Source: Sulfuriferula sp047300855
GTDB lineage: Bacteria > Pseudomonadota > Gammaproteobacteria > Burkholderiales > Sulfuriferulaceae
NCBI RefSeq assembly: GCF_047300855.1
Contig: NZ_CP170197.1
Coordinates: 1,364,001-1,428,000, forward strand
Direction: 5' to 3'
DNA: 64,000 bases
A program made the translations under genes and the position numbers. The notes under the pieces were generated by a model. That model searched no databases, had not been told where the DNA came from, and worked only from the letters and a program-made list of their open reading frames with translations. How positions within the stretch are numbered: the first letter of the stretch is position 1; every line of letters begins with the position of its first letter. Below, piece by piece: positions 9,147-16,697 of this stretch.

Positions 9147-9860
9147 TTAGCAGATCGTCCCTCCCCCATCTACGAGAACCGTGGCGCCCGTCGAGTGCTT
9201 GTTGCCAGCAAGATAGAGGATTGCGCCAGCAACGTCTTCCGGTTGACCAACGCGTCGCACGGGCAACCGTGATGCGGCCGTCTTGTACATCGCGAGGCGT
9301 GTGTCCTCAGGGACTGCGTCCCACAGGGGGGTGGCCACGAGACCTGGCGATACTGCGTTCACCCGTACTGGCGATAGCTCAATGGCTAGGCCACGGGCGA
9401 GAGCTTCGACTGCCGCGTTGATGGCGCCCTGCAAAACGGATGATTTACTAGGCCTTACTGAGAGATAGCCTGACACGAACGTAACAGAACCCGAATCCCG
9501 TACCTGGAGGTAACGTGCTACTCGATAGGCGCCCCAAAACTTGCTGTTCATCGCTTCGTACGCTTCGAGAAGTGATAACCCTCGCACTGGTCCGCTCGGC
9601 GTCTGCGCAGCCGTAATGACTACGTGATCCCAAACCGATCCTGCCGAGAAGAACGCTTCTATTGCCTGTTCGTCCCTCGTATCCAATGTGCACCCCACCA
9701 CACCATGGCCAAGCCGTTGCGTGGCCAGCCGGACCTTATCCTCCGAGCGCGAAGCTATGGTCACGTTGGCACCCGCAGCAGCGAATGCCTTGCTGGCGGC
9801 GAGTCCGATACCAGAACTGCCACCCACAACAAGCACCTTTGCATTTTTGAAGTCAGACAT
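9147..9860 (-). CDS. SDR-fold protein lacking the canonical Tyr/Lys pair
   Basis: I chose the ATG at 9860 (MSDFKNAK, 237 residues), 7 bp after the preceding stop. The glycine motif VVGGSSGIG (11-19) and RVNAVSPG identify a Rossmann-fold short-chain dehydrogenase. The active-site segment aligns as LQGAINAAVEAL, with Gln144 where the catalytic Tyr should be and Asn148 where the Lys should be; Ser130 remains. This resembles the atypical Lin1944-like SDR subgroup. It may bind NAD(P) without classical oxidoreductase activity, or use other chemistry. Confidence 0.85.
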   Translation of the reverse strand: MSDFKNAKVLVVGGSSGIGLAASKAFAAAGANVTIASRSEDKVRLATQRLGHGVVGCTLDTRDEQAIEAFFSAGSVWDHVVITAAQTPSGPVRGLSLLEAYEAMNSKFWGAYRVARYLQVRDSGSVTFVSGYLSVRPSKSSVLQGAINAAVEALARGLAIELSPVRVNAVSPGLVATPLWDAVPEDTRLAMYKTAASRLPVRRVGQPEDVAGAILYLAGNKHSTGATVLVDGGGTIC

Positions 9861-9867
9861 AGTGTTC

Positions 9868-10257
9868 TCAGGGAAGAGCATTAACCCCAGGCGTGAGCAG
9901 CCGGGCATAACTGGCGGGAACCACCTCGGTTATCCGCACCGAAAGATCGCATTCAAATTCGTTGAACGTCTTTGGGAAAGCTTCCTGGAGAACGTCCATC
10001 GCTGCCTTGGTGATCATCGCCTTGCGGGTGTCGTCGCCGGTGCGATCCGAAACTGTATGAATTGCAAGATGCACGAATGCTTGGTCGACTGAGCCATCGC
10101 CGATGAAGAAGATATCGTGCTTGATCACCCGGCTCTTGAAAAACTTCAACTTGAAGATTCCGGTATCGACGATGGCACGATGGACGTCCAATAGAAGCTT
10201 CGGAAGGTCTAGCTCATCGCGTATGTTGTTCGAATACTCCAGAATCAGGTGTGGCAT
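9868..10257 (-). CDS. 5-carboxymethyl-2-hydroxymuconate isomerase (HpaF)-like tautomerase
   Basis: The ATG at 10257 has GGAGGAG upstream and yields MPHLILEYSNNI, so Pro2 becomes the N-terminal catalytic proline. A TTG start two codons earlier is rejected. At 129 residues it matches the CHMI family (about 126), including the SRV and FVH segments (FKSRVIKHD, AFVHLAIH). Known members isomerise a dienoic acid in homoprotocatechuate degradation. No other hpa ring-cleavage gene is nearby, so a recruited role in this pathway is more likely. It is tightly linked to the SDR gene. Confidence 0.88.
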   Translation of the reverse strand: MPHLILEYSNNIRDELDLPKLLLDVHRAIVDTGIFKLKFFKSRVIKHDIFFIGDGSVDQAFVHLAIHTVSDRTGDDTRKAMITKAAMDVLQEAFPKTFNEFECDLSVRITEVVPASYARLLTPGVNALP

Positions 10258-10451
10258 ACTCAACTCCTCCTTATTAGCTGATGCGCTTCAAAAGTCAATC
10301 GACCCGCCATTCACATCAATTCCCATGGTTAGCGTATATCTTCGACCTCGAACTCGAAAATTGCCTCGCTCCCTTCATGTTGAGCGGCGGCAGCGATAAC
10401 ATACGTCCCGCTTGGTGCCGGACGGCGAAGCGTGCGGGACGTCATTCCGCC

Positions 10452-11852
10452 TCACAGTTTTGCTTTTACCCTGATAAGACCTCCCGGTCGCGAAGTAACG
10501 CCGAAGAAGCTCATCACAGAGCCGCTCGCCAACAGTACCACGGCAATCACCAACGACATGTGCATACCAGCCATGAAAGATTCGGGCCGCTCGTCCCGGA
10601 CCAAGAAACCAAATACAGCGACGCCAAACACGCCTCCCACCTGCCGCGCAGAGTTCAAGACACCGGACGCGATTCCGGCTCGTGAGTGGTCTACCGCCGA
10701 CAACGATGCGCTCGTCATCGGTGGCACGGTCAACGCAATACCACTGCCCGCCACCAGCAATGGCAATACAATTGAGTGATATGGCGCGCCTGCCATTACA
10801 GGCATAAGCGTCAAGTAGCCAATTGCGGCTGTCAACAAACCCACAACCATCAGGGGCCGAGGCCCGACCTTAGCGGTCAGATTCCCTGCAATGATGTTGC
10901 CAACCATAATGACAGCGGTCATCGGTAAGAAGGCAAGCCCGGTCTGCAAGGGGCTATAGTGTTGGATTGACTGAAAGTACAGGCTGAAGACAAACACCAG
11001 TCCATAGAAAGCAAAATTGACGATGACGCCGATTACTGAGGCCACCGAAAACGTGGCGTTACGAAACAGCGATAGCGGAAGCATCGGTGCCTTGCCCGTA
11101 GTCTCGATGTAGAGGAACGATGTACTAGCCAGTAGAGACAAGATTAGACAACCGGTGACCAGATGATTGTCCCAACCCAAAGGCCCCGCTTCGATGATGG
11201 CTGCCGTCAGGCCCCCCAGCGCGAGGATGGCTGCCGCCTGCCCTGCGATGTCTAAGCCCTTACTGCGTGACTGGTATGTCGGTGGCGCATTCCGCAAAGT
11301 CAACCAAATGCCAAGCAAGCCAATAGGGAAGTTCACCAGGAAGATGCTGCGCCAGCCAATATGAACGATCAGTACACCACCGAGAACCGGACCTGCCGCC
11401 AAAGCTATGCCGCCCGCGCTGGCCCATAGGCCAACCGCTTTACTTCGCTCCGCCGGATCGGGATACGACTGGTGAAGCACAGACAAAGAAGCGGGGACCA
11501 GCAGCGCCGCGCCTAGGCCCTGAAAGATACGAGCAACGACCAGTATCGTAAGCGTGGGCGCCAGCCCACATCCGAGTGACGCGACGGTGAACAACGCGAA
11601 GCCGGCAACAAATACACGTTTGGAACCGAGCCGGTCGCCCAATGCACCGCCGGTCAGAAGCAGCGCAGCGAACGTCAACGTATAGGCATTGACTACCCAT
11701 TGTAGGCCCGTGACGCTAGCACCAAACACGACTTGGAAACGTTGAAGGGCAACATTGACGACGCTGACATCTAGTAGTACTACAACAAAGCCAAGGCTAG
11801 TTGCTGCTAACGTCAGACTACGTTGCCGCACCGAGATGGGTGAATTTCCCAC
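10452..11852 (-). CDS. MFS drug-efflux type transporter, DHA2 (14 TM) family
   Basis: The 466-residue membrane protein has the DHA2/EmrB-QacA signature: motif D1-like LDVSVVNVALQRF near residue 28, motif A GGALGDRLGSKRVF near 68, and motif C-like AAGPVLGGVLI near 155. Hydrophobic segments account for about 14 helices. It probably exports the island product or a toxic substrate by proton antiport. The start is GTG at 11852 with GGAG 9 bases upstream. An operator-like repeat lies 70-90 bases upstream of the start, matching the one before the LysR gene. Confidence 0.92.
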   Translation of the reverse strand: MGNSPISVRQRSLTLAATSLGFVVVLLDVSVVNVALQRFQVVFGASVTGLQWVVNAYTLTFAALLLTGGALGDRLGSKRVFVAGFALFTVASLGCGLAPTLTILVVARIFQGLGAALLVPASLSVLHQSYPDPAERSKAVGLWASAGGIALAAGPVLGGVLIVHIGWRSIFLVNFPIGLLGIWLTLRNAPPTYQSRSKGLDIAGQAAAILALGGLTAAIIEAGPLGWDNHLVTGCLILSLLASTSFLYIETTGKAPMLPLSLFRNATFSVASVIGVIVNFAFYGLVFVFSLYFQSIQHYSPLQTGLAFLPMTAVIMVGNIIAGNLTAKVGPRPLMVVGLLTAAIGYLTLMPVMAGAPYHSIVLPLLVAGSGIALTVPPMTSASLSAVDHSRAGIASGVLNSARQVGGVFGVAVFGFLVRDERPESFMAGMHMSLVIAVVLLASGSVMSFFGVTSRPGGLIRVKAKL

Positions 11853-11923
11853 TGAGGTTGCTCCGGGACTGGAATGTGGGCAAGCGTATCATCGTTAATT
11901 TGAGCACGTAAATTCCGTAAAAA

Positions 11924-11967
11924 TGCACGTGTATTGTGCAAAAATTCGGGAATGCTGATCATGTTCA
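11924..11967 (+). promoter_or_regulatory. Operator-like repeat upstream of the exporter gene (copy A)
   Basis: TGCAC-N7-GTGCA at 11924-11940 is an interrupted dyad of LysR-box type. It opens a 44-base segment that recurs inverted at 12896-12939 with 36 of 44 bases identical by eye, including AATGCTGAT and ATGTTCA. It lies upstream of the MFS start, so the LysR protein may control the exporter from it. Confidence 0.6.
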
Positions 11968-12002
11968 GTCGCCGACGGCTCCCCAATGTGTAAAAGTCAG
12001 CA

Positions 12003-12902
12003 TCAGATGGGATCGTCTACTCGGGACAACGGTATGTCGGTCTGAAGGCTCGGTGTTTTCTCGACGAGCTCAGTGATGAAGTCCATGACTGCTCGGATAG
12101 GTTGTGCGCGCCTCAAATCGCGATGAACAACGAGCCATATTTCTCGGGAGAAAGGCTCGACATCAACATGTAAGCGCACCAGTTGCCCGTCAGGCTCCGC
12201 TAAGAAACAGGGCAGTACGGCAATGCCAACCCCTGCGCGCGCTGCGGCGTACTGGCTTGTTATATCGCTCACCTCGCAAACAATGAGCCGATTACCGGCC
12301 ATCTTCCGCAACCACTGCTGCTGAGGCGTGTGGTCGAACTCCTCGTCGTACGCGATAAACTCCCAATCGGAGGGCCTACAGATGTGCGCGTAGCTTTCCG
12401 CCGCATATAGCGCAAATTGCATGATACCGAGCCGACGAGCAACGCTTCCCTCCTCTTCTGGGCGAAAAAGCCGCACCGCGATATCTGCCTCCCTCCGGCT
12501 CAATGAAACACTGTTCGCTCGGCCAGATAGGGAAAGTTGAATCCCTGGATGCTGAGCACGAAACGTCACCACTGACTTCGCGAAGAAATTGCTGACCAAG
12601 ACAGGCGGAGCGCTAACCGTAACTTTACCAACAACGGGCGAGTGTTCTGCCCGGGTCGCTCGCTCAATCGAAAACGCGTTTGCTTCCATCTCAGCCCCCA
12701 GCTGAAGAACGCATCTGCCAGTGTCAGTTAGCGTCCATCGACGGGGCAACCGATCGACCAATCGAACTTGGAGGGCAGCTTCCAAGGCCGTCAACCGCCG
12801 CCCGACTGTGGCGTGATCCACCCTCAAGGACCGAGCCGCCCCTGAGATTGTCCCCTTCTGTGCTACTGCTAGGAAATATCGAAGATCTTCCCAATTGAAC
12901 AT
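12003..12902 (-). CDS. LysR-family transcriptional regulator
   Basis: From the ATG at 12902 (AGGA 9-12 bases upstream) the protein has 299 residues, the usual LysR length. The N-terminal winged helix is clear (MFNWEDLRYFLAVAQKGT, then AARSLRVDHATVGRRLTALE), and an effector-binding domain starts near residue 90. Longer starts to 12980 overrun the repeat and are less likely. It lies upstream of the exporter on the same strand. The shared repeats flanking it suggest that it controls itself and the exporter, perhaps in response to the pathway product. Confidence 0.92.
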   Translation of the reverse strand: MFNWEDLRYFLAVAQKGTISGAARSLRVDHATVGRRLTALEAALQVRLVDRLPRRWTLTDTGRCVLQLGAEMEANAFSIERATRAEHSPVVGKVTVSAPPVLVSNFFAKSVVTFRAQHPGIQLSLSGRANSVSLSRREADIAVRLFRPEEEGSVARRLGIMQFALYAAESYAHICRPSDWEFIAYDEEFDHTPQQQWLRKMAGNRLIVCEVSDITSQYAAARAGVGIAVLPCFLAEPDGQLVRLHVDVEPFSREIWLVVHRDLRRAQPIRAVMDFITELVEKTPSLQTDIPLSRVDDPI

Positions 12903-12939
12903 AATCAGCATTCCTATTTCTTTGCACAATGCACGTACA
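12896..12939 (-). promoter_or_regulatory. Operator-like repeat over the lysR translation start (copy B)
   Basis: This is the inverted partner of 11924-11967. On the minus strand it reads TGTACGTGCATTGTGCA, then AATGCTGATT and the lysR ATG. Its position at the start codon would suit autoregulation. Confidence 0.6.
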
Positions 12940-12990
12940 CTTTGACGAAAATGGGAAGGACGGTTAGCTCCTCCGACCACTAGTTATCCA

Positions 12991-13380
12991 CTAGTTATAT
13001 TGTGTTAGCCACTTGTCTCCAGATTGTAAGTTCGGTTTCAGTGATTGGGCGGTAGCCTCTGCCTGACCGATGAGCCGACGAAACAGAAGGACACGATTGT
13101 GGGATGTGCGGCGGTTGAATCGAACAGTGAACTCCTCTGATATGCCAGTAGATAACGCGGAGTCCACTGATCCCTGGAGGGTGCCAGCAGCCAACGCTTT
13201 AGCAAATTGGTCACTCGGTTTGCGCGTCCGTGTCCTACCGAAATCCCTTGGCTGTCTGATCTCTGCAGCAACGGCCGCAATGCATTTATGGAGACCAAAA
13301 GCTCGTTTTGCACCGTGTTTTACTCCTCCAACAAAAAGTTTATCCACTTTCACGTCGCTCCGCACCGGTCGTTGGCTCAA
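12991..13380 (-). pseudogene. Decayed IS1595-family (ISXO2-like) transposase
   Basis: Fragments of an ISXO2-type DDE transposase are spread over two minus-strand frames. KVDKLFVGGVKHG corresponds to the first catalytic Asp region. RVTNLLKRWLL and PRYLLAYQ follow in a second frame, and at about 13138 the match jumps back to EEFTVRFNRRTSHNRVLLFRRL, the family's C-terminal motif. The middle, with the second Asp and the His, is missing. It is therefore an inactive remnant, lying exactly between the island and the urea cluster. Its terminal inverted repeats were not found. Confidence 0.75.
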
Positions 13381-13465
13381 TGTGCTTAACGTTGGAGTCC
13401 TTGTCTGCGTGGACCAAAATTAGGGGGAATTTATAGAAGTACCGTAACTCAAACATGCTATGCCT

Positions 13466-13479
13466 CGTTGTATACAACG
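13466..13479. promoter_or_regulatory. Perfect palindrome of GntR (FadR/VanR) type
   Basis: CGTTGTATACAACG is a perfect 14-base palindrome with the TTGTATACAA core typical of FCD-domain GntR regulators. It sits 2 bp from the NtrC-like site upstream of urtA. The urea cluster ends with such a regulator (25016-25768), which is the obvious candidate ligand. Confidence 0.5.
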
Positions 13480-13481
13480 TA

Positions 13482-13496
13482 GCACTGCATTGGTGC
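13482..13496 (+). promoter_or_regulatory. NtrC-like binding site
   Basis: GCAC-N7-GTGC matches the NtrC enhancer consensus, with flanking A/A. It lies about 130 bp upstream of the sigma-54 promoter, a normal enhancer distance. The stretch between them (about 13555-13620) is very AT-rich, which would favour looping. Confidence 0.6.
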
Positions 13497-13625
13497 AGCA
13501 TCTCTACGGCGTGCATCATCCGTGGGCGTGCTGGTTGTAAGACGCACCTACCAAAAAAACGTAAAAGTTAAATAATTAACCATATATTCAATAGGTTAAA
13601 TTAATGATTTGAATTAAATAGAGGC

Positions 13626-13641
13626 TGGCATCTTACTTGCT
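13626..13641 (+). promoter_or_regulatory. Sigma-54 promoter of the urt operon
   Basis: TGGCATCTTACTTGCT matches TGGCAY..N4.TTGCW, with GG and GC at the -24/-12 spacing. It lies about 115 bp upstream of the urtA start codon, giving a leader of roughly 100 bases. It implies nitrogen-limitation control of urea uptake and breakdown. Confidence 0.7.
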
Positions 13642-13756
13642 TTTTGGTTGGGCAGCATCGCTCAGGGACCATAAAGGCGAGGGCATTAAAACCCCAAAAC
13701 CTCGCTGTGTATGGGTGTAGTAAAAGTCAAGTTGCCAACTTTAAGGAGATAACAGG

Positions 13757-15013
13757 ATGGACAATCAACGTCGCAAGTTTTTGGGCACCATGGGCGCGAT
13801 CACAGCGGGTACCTTGCTGGCAGGTAATCGTTTCGGATTTGCGGCTGACAAATCCCCCATCAAGGTAGGTGTGCTTCACTCGCTTTCGGGCACCATGGCA
13901 ATTTCGGAGAGCGCGCTCAAGGACGTGGCGCTGATGACCTTTGACCAGATCAATGCCAGCGGCGGTGTGATGGGACGTATGATTGAGCCGGTGGTGGTTG
14001 ACCCGGCCTCCAACTGGCCGCTGTTTGCCGAAAAGGCGCGTCAGCTGCTGACCAAGGATAAGGTCGCCGTGGTGTTCGGCTGCTGGACTTCGGTGTCGCG
14101 CAAATCGGTACTGCCGGTATTCGAAGAGCTCAACGGGCTGCTGTTTTATCCGGTGCAGTATGAGGGCGAAGAGTTGTCCCAGAATGTGTTTTACACCGGT
14201 GCGGCGCCCAACCAGCAGGCCATCCCGGCGGTGGAATACCTGATGAGCAAGGATGGCGGCGGCGCCAAGCGTTTCTTCCTGCTCGGCACCGACTATGTAT
14301 ATCCGCGAACCACCAATAAAATCCTGCGCGCGTTCCTCAAATCCAAAGGCGTGAAAGAAGCCGATATTGCGGAGGTGTACACCCCGTTCGGCCACAGCGA
14401 TTACCAGACCATCGTCGCCAACATCAAGAAATTTGCCGGCGGCGGCAAGACGACAGTGATCTCCACCATCAATGGCGATTCCAATGTGCCGTTCTACAAG
14501 GAACTCGGCAATCAGGGGCTGAAAGCCACGGATGTGCCGGTCATGGCGTTCTCAGTTGCTGAACAGGAACTGGCGGGCATGGATGCCAAGCCGCTGGTGG
14601 GGCATCTGGCCGCCTGGAATTACTTTGAGTCGGTCAAGTCGCCGGTCAATATTGCCTTCGTCAAGATGTGGAAGGATTACGTCAAGAAGAAGGGCCTGAA
14701 GGATTTTCCGGTCACCGACGACCCGATGGAAGCCACTTATGTGGGCATCCATATGTGGAAACAGGCGGTCGAAAAAGCCCATTCCGATGCGGTCGACAAA
14801 GTCCGCATCGCCATGGCGGGGCAGACCTTCAAGGCGCCGTCCGGGTTTACCCTGGAAATGGACAAGACCAACCACCATCTGCACAAGCCGGTCATGATCG
14901 GCGAAATCCGCGCAGACGGGCAATTCAATGTGGTGTGGAAAACGCCAAAAACCATCCGTGCCCAGCCATGGAGTCCGTATATCGCGGGCAATGAGGGCAA
15001 GCAAAAGCTGTAA
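13757..15013 (+). CDS. urtA: Urea ABC transporter, substrate-binding protein
   Basis: The 418-residue protein begins with a twin-arginine-like signal (NQRRKFLGTMG) followed by a hydrophobic stretch and a cleavage region near residue 30. The mature part is a type I periplasmic binding protein of the UrtA/AmiC group (VGVLHSLSGTMA, FGCWTSVSRKSVLPVFE, YPVQYEGEE). It captures urea in the periplasm for UrtBC. AAGGAG lies 9 bases before the ATG. It is first in urtABCDE, downstream of the sigma-54 promoter. Two strong stem-loops follow it, which may raise its yield over the downstream genes. Confidence 0.95.
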   Translation: MDNQRRKFLGTMGAITAGTLLAGNRFGFAADKSPIKVGVLHSLSGTMAISESALKDVALMTFDQINASGGVMGRMIEPVVVDPASNWPLFAEKARQLLTKDKVAVVFGCWTSVSRKSVLPVFEELNGLLFYPVQYEGEELSQNVFYTGAAPNQQAIPAVEYLMSKDGGGAKRFFLLGTDYVYPRTTNKILRAFLKSKGVKEADIAEVYTPFGHSDYQTIVANIKKFAGGGKTTVISTINGDSNVPFYKELGNQGLKATDVPVMAFSVAEQELAGMDAKPLVGHLAAWNYFESVKSPVNIAFVKMWKDYVKKKGLKDFPVTDDPMEATYVGIHMWKQAVEKAHSDAVDKVRIAMAGQTFKAPSGFTLEMDKTNHHLHKPVMIGEIRADGQFNVVWKTPKTIRAQPWSPYIAGNEGKQKL

Positions 15014-15020
15014 ATCCATA

Positions 15021-15069
15021 CCGGGGCGATGCCCCGGAGACGCTCCCCGCGAGAACCCCGTTCTCGCGG
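15021..15069 (+). other. Two tandem stem-loops between urtA and urtB
   Basis: Stem 1 is CCGGGGC/GCCCCGG (15021-15037, 3-base loop). Stem 2 is CCGCGAGAAC/GTTCTCGCGG (15047-15069, 3-base loop, 10 bp). No U-tract follows, so a role as mRNA 3' stabiliser or partial terminator for urtA is more likely than full termination. Confidence 0.75.
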
Positions 15070-15091
15070 CACCTATTCAGAAAGTCCGTGT

Positions 15092-16693
15092 ATGACACGT
15101 AGTGCAATCTACCTGTGTTGCATTGTGCTCGCCCTGTTGAGCCTGCCGGCACGCGCTGCACTCGATGCAAGCCAGTTGAGCAAGCTGGCAGCCGATGACA
15201 ATGATGCCAAAGTTGCCGTGGTGAAATATCTGGCCAGCCACCCCAGCCGCGAAGCGGAAGCAGTGCTCACTGCCATGGATAATGACGCGCTGTATCAGAA
15301 TCAGGGACGCCTGCTGATCGTGCGCGATGATCAGGCGATTGACGCCGCCACGCTGCAAGCTTTGGGTCCGGTACCGGATAGCGCCGAATCCATCATTGTG
15401 AATAACCGGCTGAGAGGGGCGGTTCAAGGCGCCCTGTCTGCATTCAAGCTTTTTTCTTCCGACCTTGCGACGCGCCTTAAAGCCGCGCGCGATGTGAAGC
15501 AGGATCCGCGCCCCGAGCAGTTGCCCCTGATACAACAAGCGCTGGCGAAGGAGACTAACGCAGAAATCCATCAGGATTTGCTGCTGGCACAGGCCAGCAT
15601 TCAGATCAGTAGTTCTAACGAAGCAGAGCGTCTGGCTGCAGTCAAAATACTCGGTGCAACCAATAATCCGGAAGTGCGTACCAAACTGGCTGACATGCTC
15701 ATCCAGAACAATGGCCACTACAACGAGGCCAGCCCGGTGGTGCGCGCTGCGGCGCAGCAGGCATTGAAAAGCATTGATCTGCGCATCAGCCTGGCACGCG
15801 CGGCTGCCAGCCTGTTTTCCGGTTTGAGTCTGGGCAGCGTGCTGTTGCTCGCCGCACTCGGTCTGGCGATCACCTACGGCGTGATGGGCGTCATCAATAT
15901 GGCGCACGGCGAGCTGCTGATGGTGGGCGCCTATGCCACCTATTTCGTGCAGGGCTGGTTTAAGACGCATCTCCCTCAGCATTTCGACTGGTACGTGCTG
16001 GCTGCACTGCCCATAGCATTTCTGGCTGCGGCCGGGGTGGGAATGGTGATGGAGCGGCTGGTGATCCGCCGCCTGTATGGACGGCCCCTGGAAACCTTGC
16101 TGGCGACCTGGGGTATCAGCCTGATCCTGATCCAGCTGGCACGCGTCAGCTTCGGTGCGCAAAACGTCGATGTGGCGAATCCCAGCTGGTTATCCGGCGG
16201 GGTCGAAATCATCCAGGACGTGGTGCTGCCCTGGAACCGCATCATCATCCTGGGTTTTTCCATGGTGGTTCTGGTATTCATGAGTTTCCTGCTGTCGCGT
16301 ACGCGGCTGGGTCTGTTCATGCGTGCCGTGACGCAAAACCGTGCCATGGCCGGTGCGCTGGGTGTGCCTACCGGCACGGTGGATACGCTGGCGTTTGGGC
16401 TGGGTGCAGGCATTGCCGGTCTGGGCGGCGTGGCGTTATCGCAAATCAGCAACGTGGGGCCGGATATGGGGCAGGGCTACATCGTGGATTCGTTCATGGT
16501 GGTCGTGCTCGGCGGTGTCGGTCAAATCGCCGGTACGGTTTACGCCGCGCTGGGCCTGGGGATCGTCAACAAGCTGCTGGAATCCTGGTCGGGTGCGGTG
16601 ATCGCGAAAATCGTCGTGCTGGTATTCATCATCCTGTTCATACAGAAACGCCCGCAGGGTTTGTTCGCCCTCAAGGGCCGGTCTGTGGATTAA
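15092..16693 (+). CDS. urtB: Urea ABC transporter, permease UrtB
   Basis: I chose the ATG at 15092 because MTRSAIYLCCIVLALLSL...ARA is a signal peptide; an ATG at 15029 would lie inside the hairpins. Of 533 residues, the first 230 or so form a periplasmic helical extension. The rest is a branched-chain-type permease (SGLSLGSVLLLAALGLAITYG, VMERLVIRRLYGRP, GLGAGIAGLGGVAL). Such an N-terminal extension is common in UrtB. It forms the channel with UrtC, whose gene starts 4 bp downstream. No strong Shine-Dalgarno is visible. Confidence 0.93.
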   Translation: MTRSAIYLCCIVLALLSLPARAALDASQLSKLAADDNDAKVAVVKYLASHPSREAEAVLTAMDNDALYQNQGRLLIVRDDQAIDAATLQALGPVPDSAESIIVNNRLRGAVQGALSAFKLFSSDLATRLKAARDVKQDPRPEQLPLIQQALAKETNAEIHQDLLLAQASIQISSSNEAERLAAVKILGATNNPEVRTKLADMLIQNNGHYNEASPVVRAAAQQALKSIDLRISLARAAASLFSGLSLGSVLLLAALGLAITYGVMGVINMAHGELLMVGAYATYFVQGWFKTHLPQHFDWYVLAALPIAFLAAAGVGMVMERLVIRRLYGRPLETLLATWGISLILIQLARVSFGAQNVDVANPSWLSGGVEIIQDVVLPWNRIIILGFSMVVLVFMSFLLSRTRLGLFMRAVTQNRAMAGALGVPTGTVDTLAFGLGAGIAGLGGVALSQISNVGPDMGQGYIVDSFMVVVLGGVGQIAGTVYAALGLGIVNKLLESWSGAVIAKIVVLVFIILFIQKRPQGLFALKGRSVD

Positions 16694-16697
16694 GGCC

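Noticed and set aside
13070..13423. 117-residue plus-strand frame near the island border
   Set aside because: The minus strand carries recognisable transposase fragments, so this frame is a shadow.
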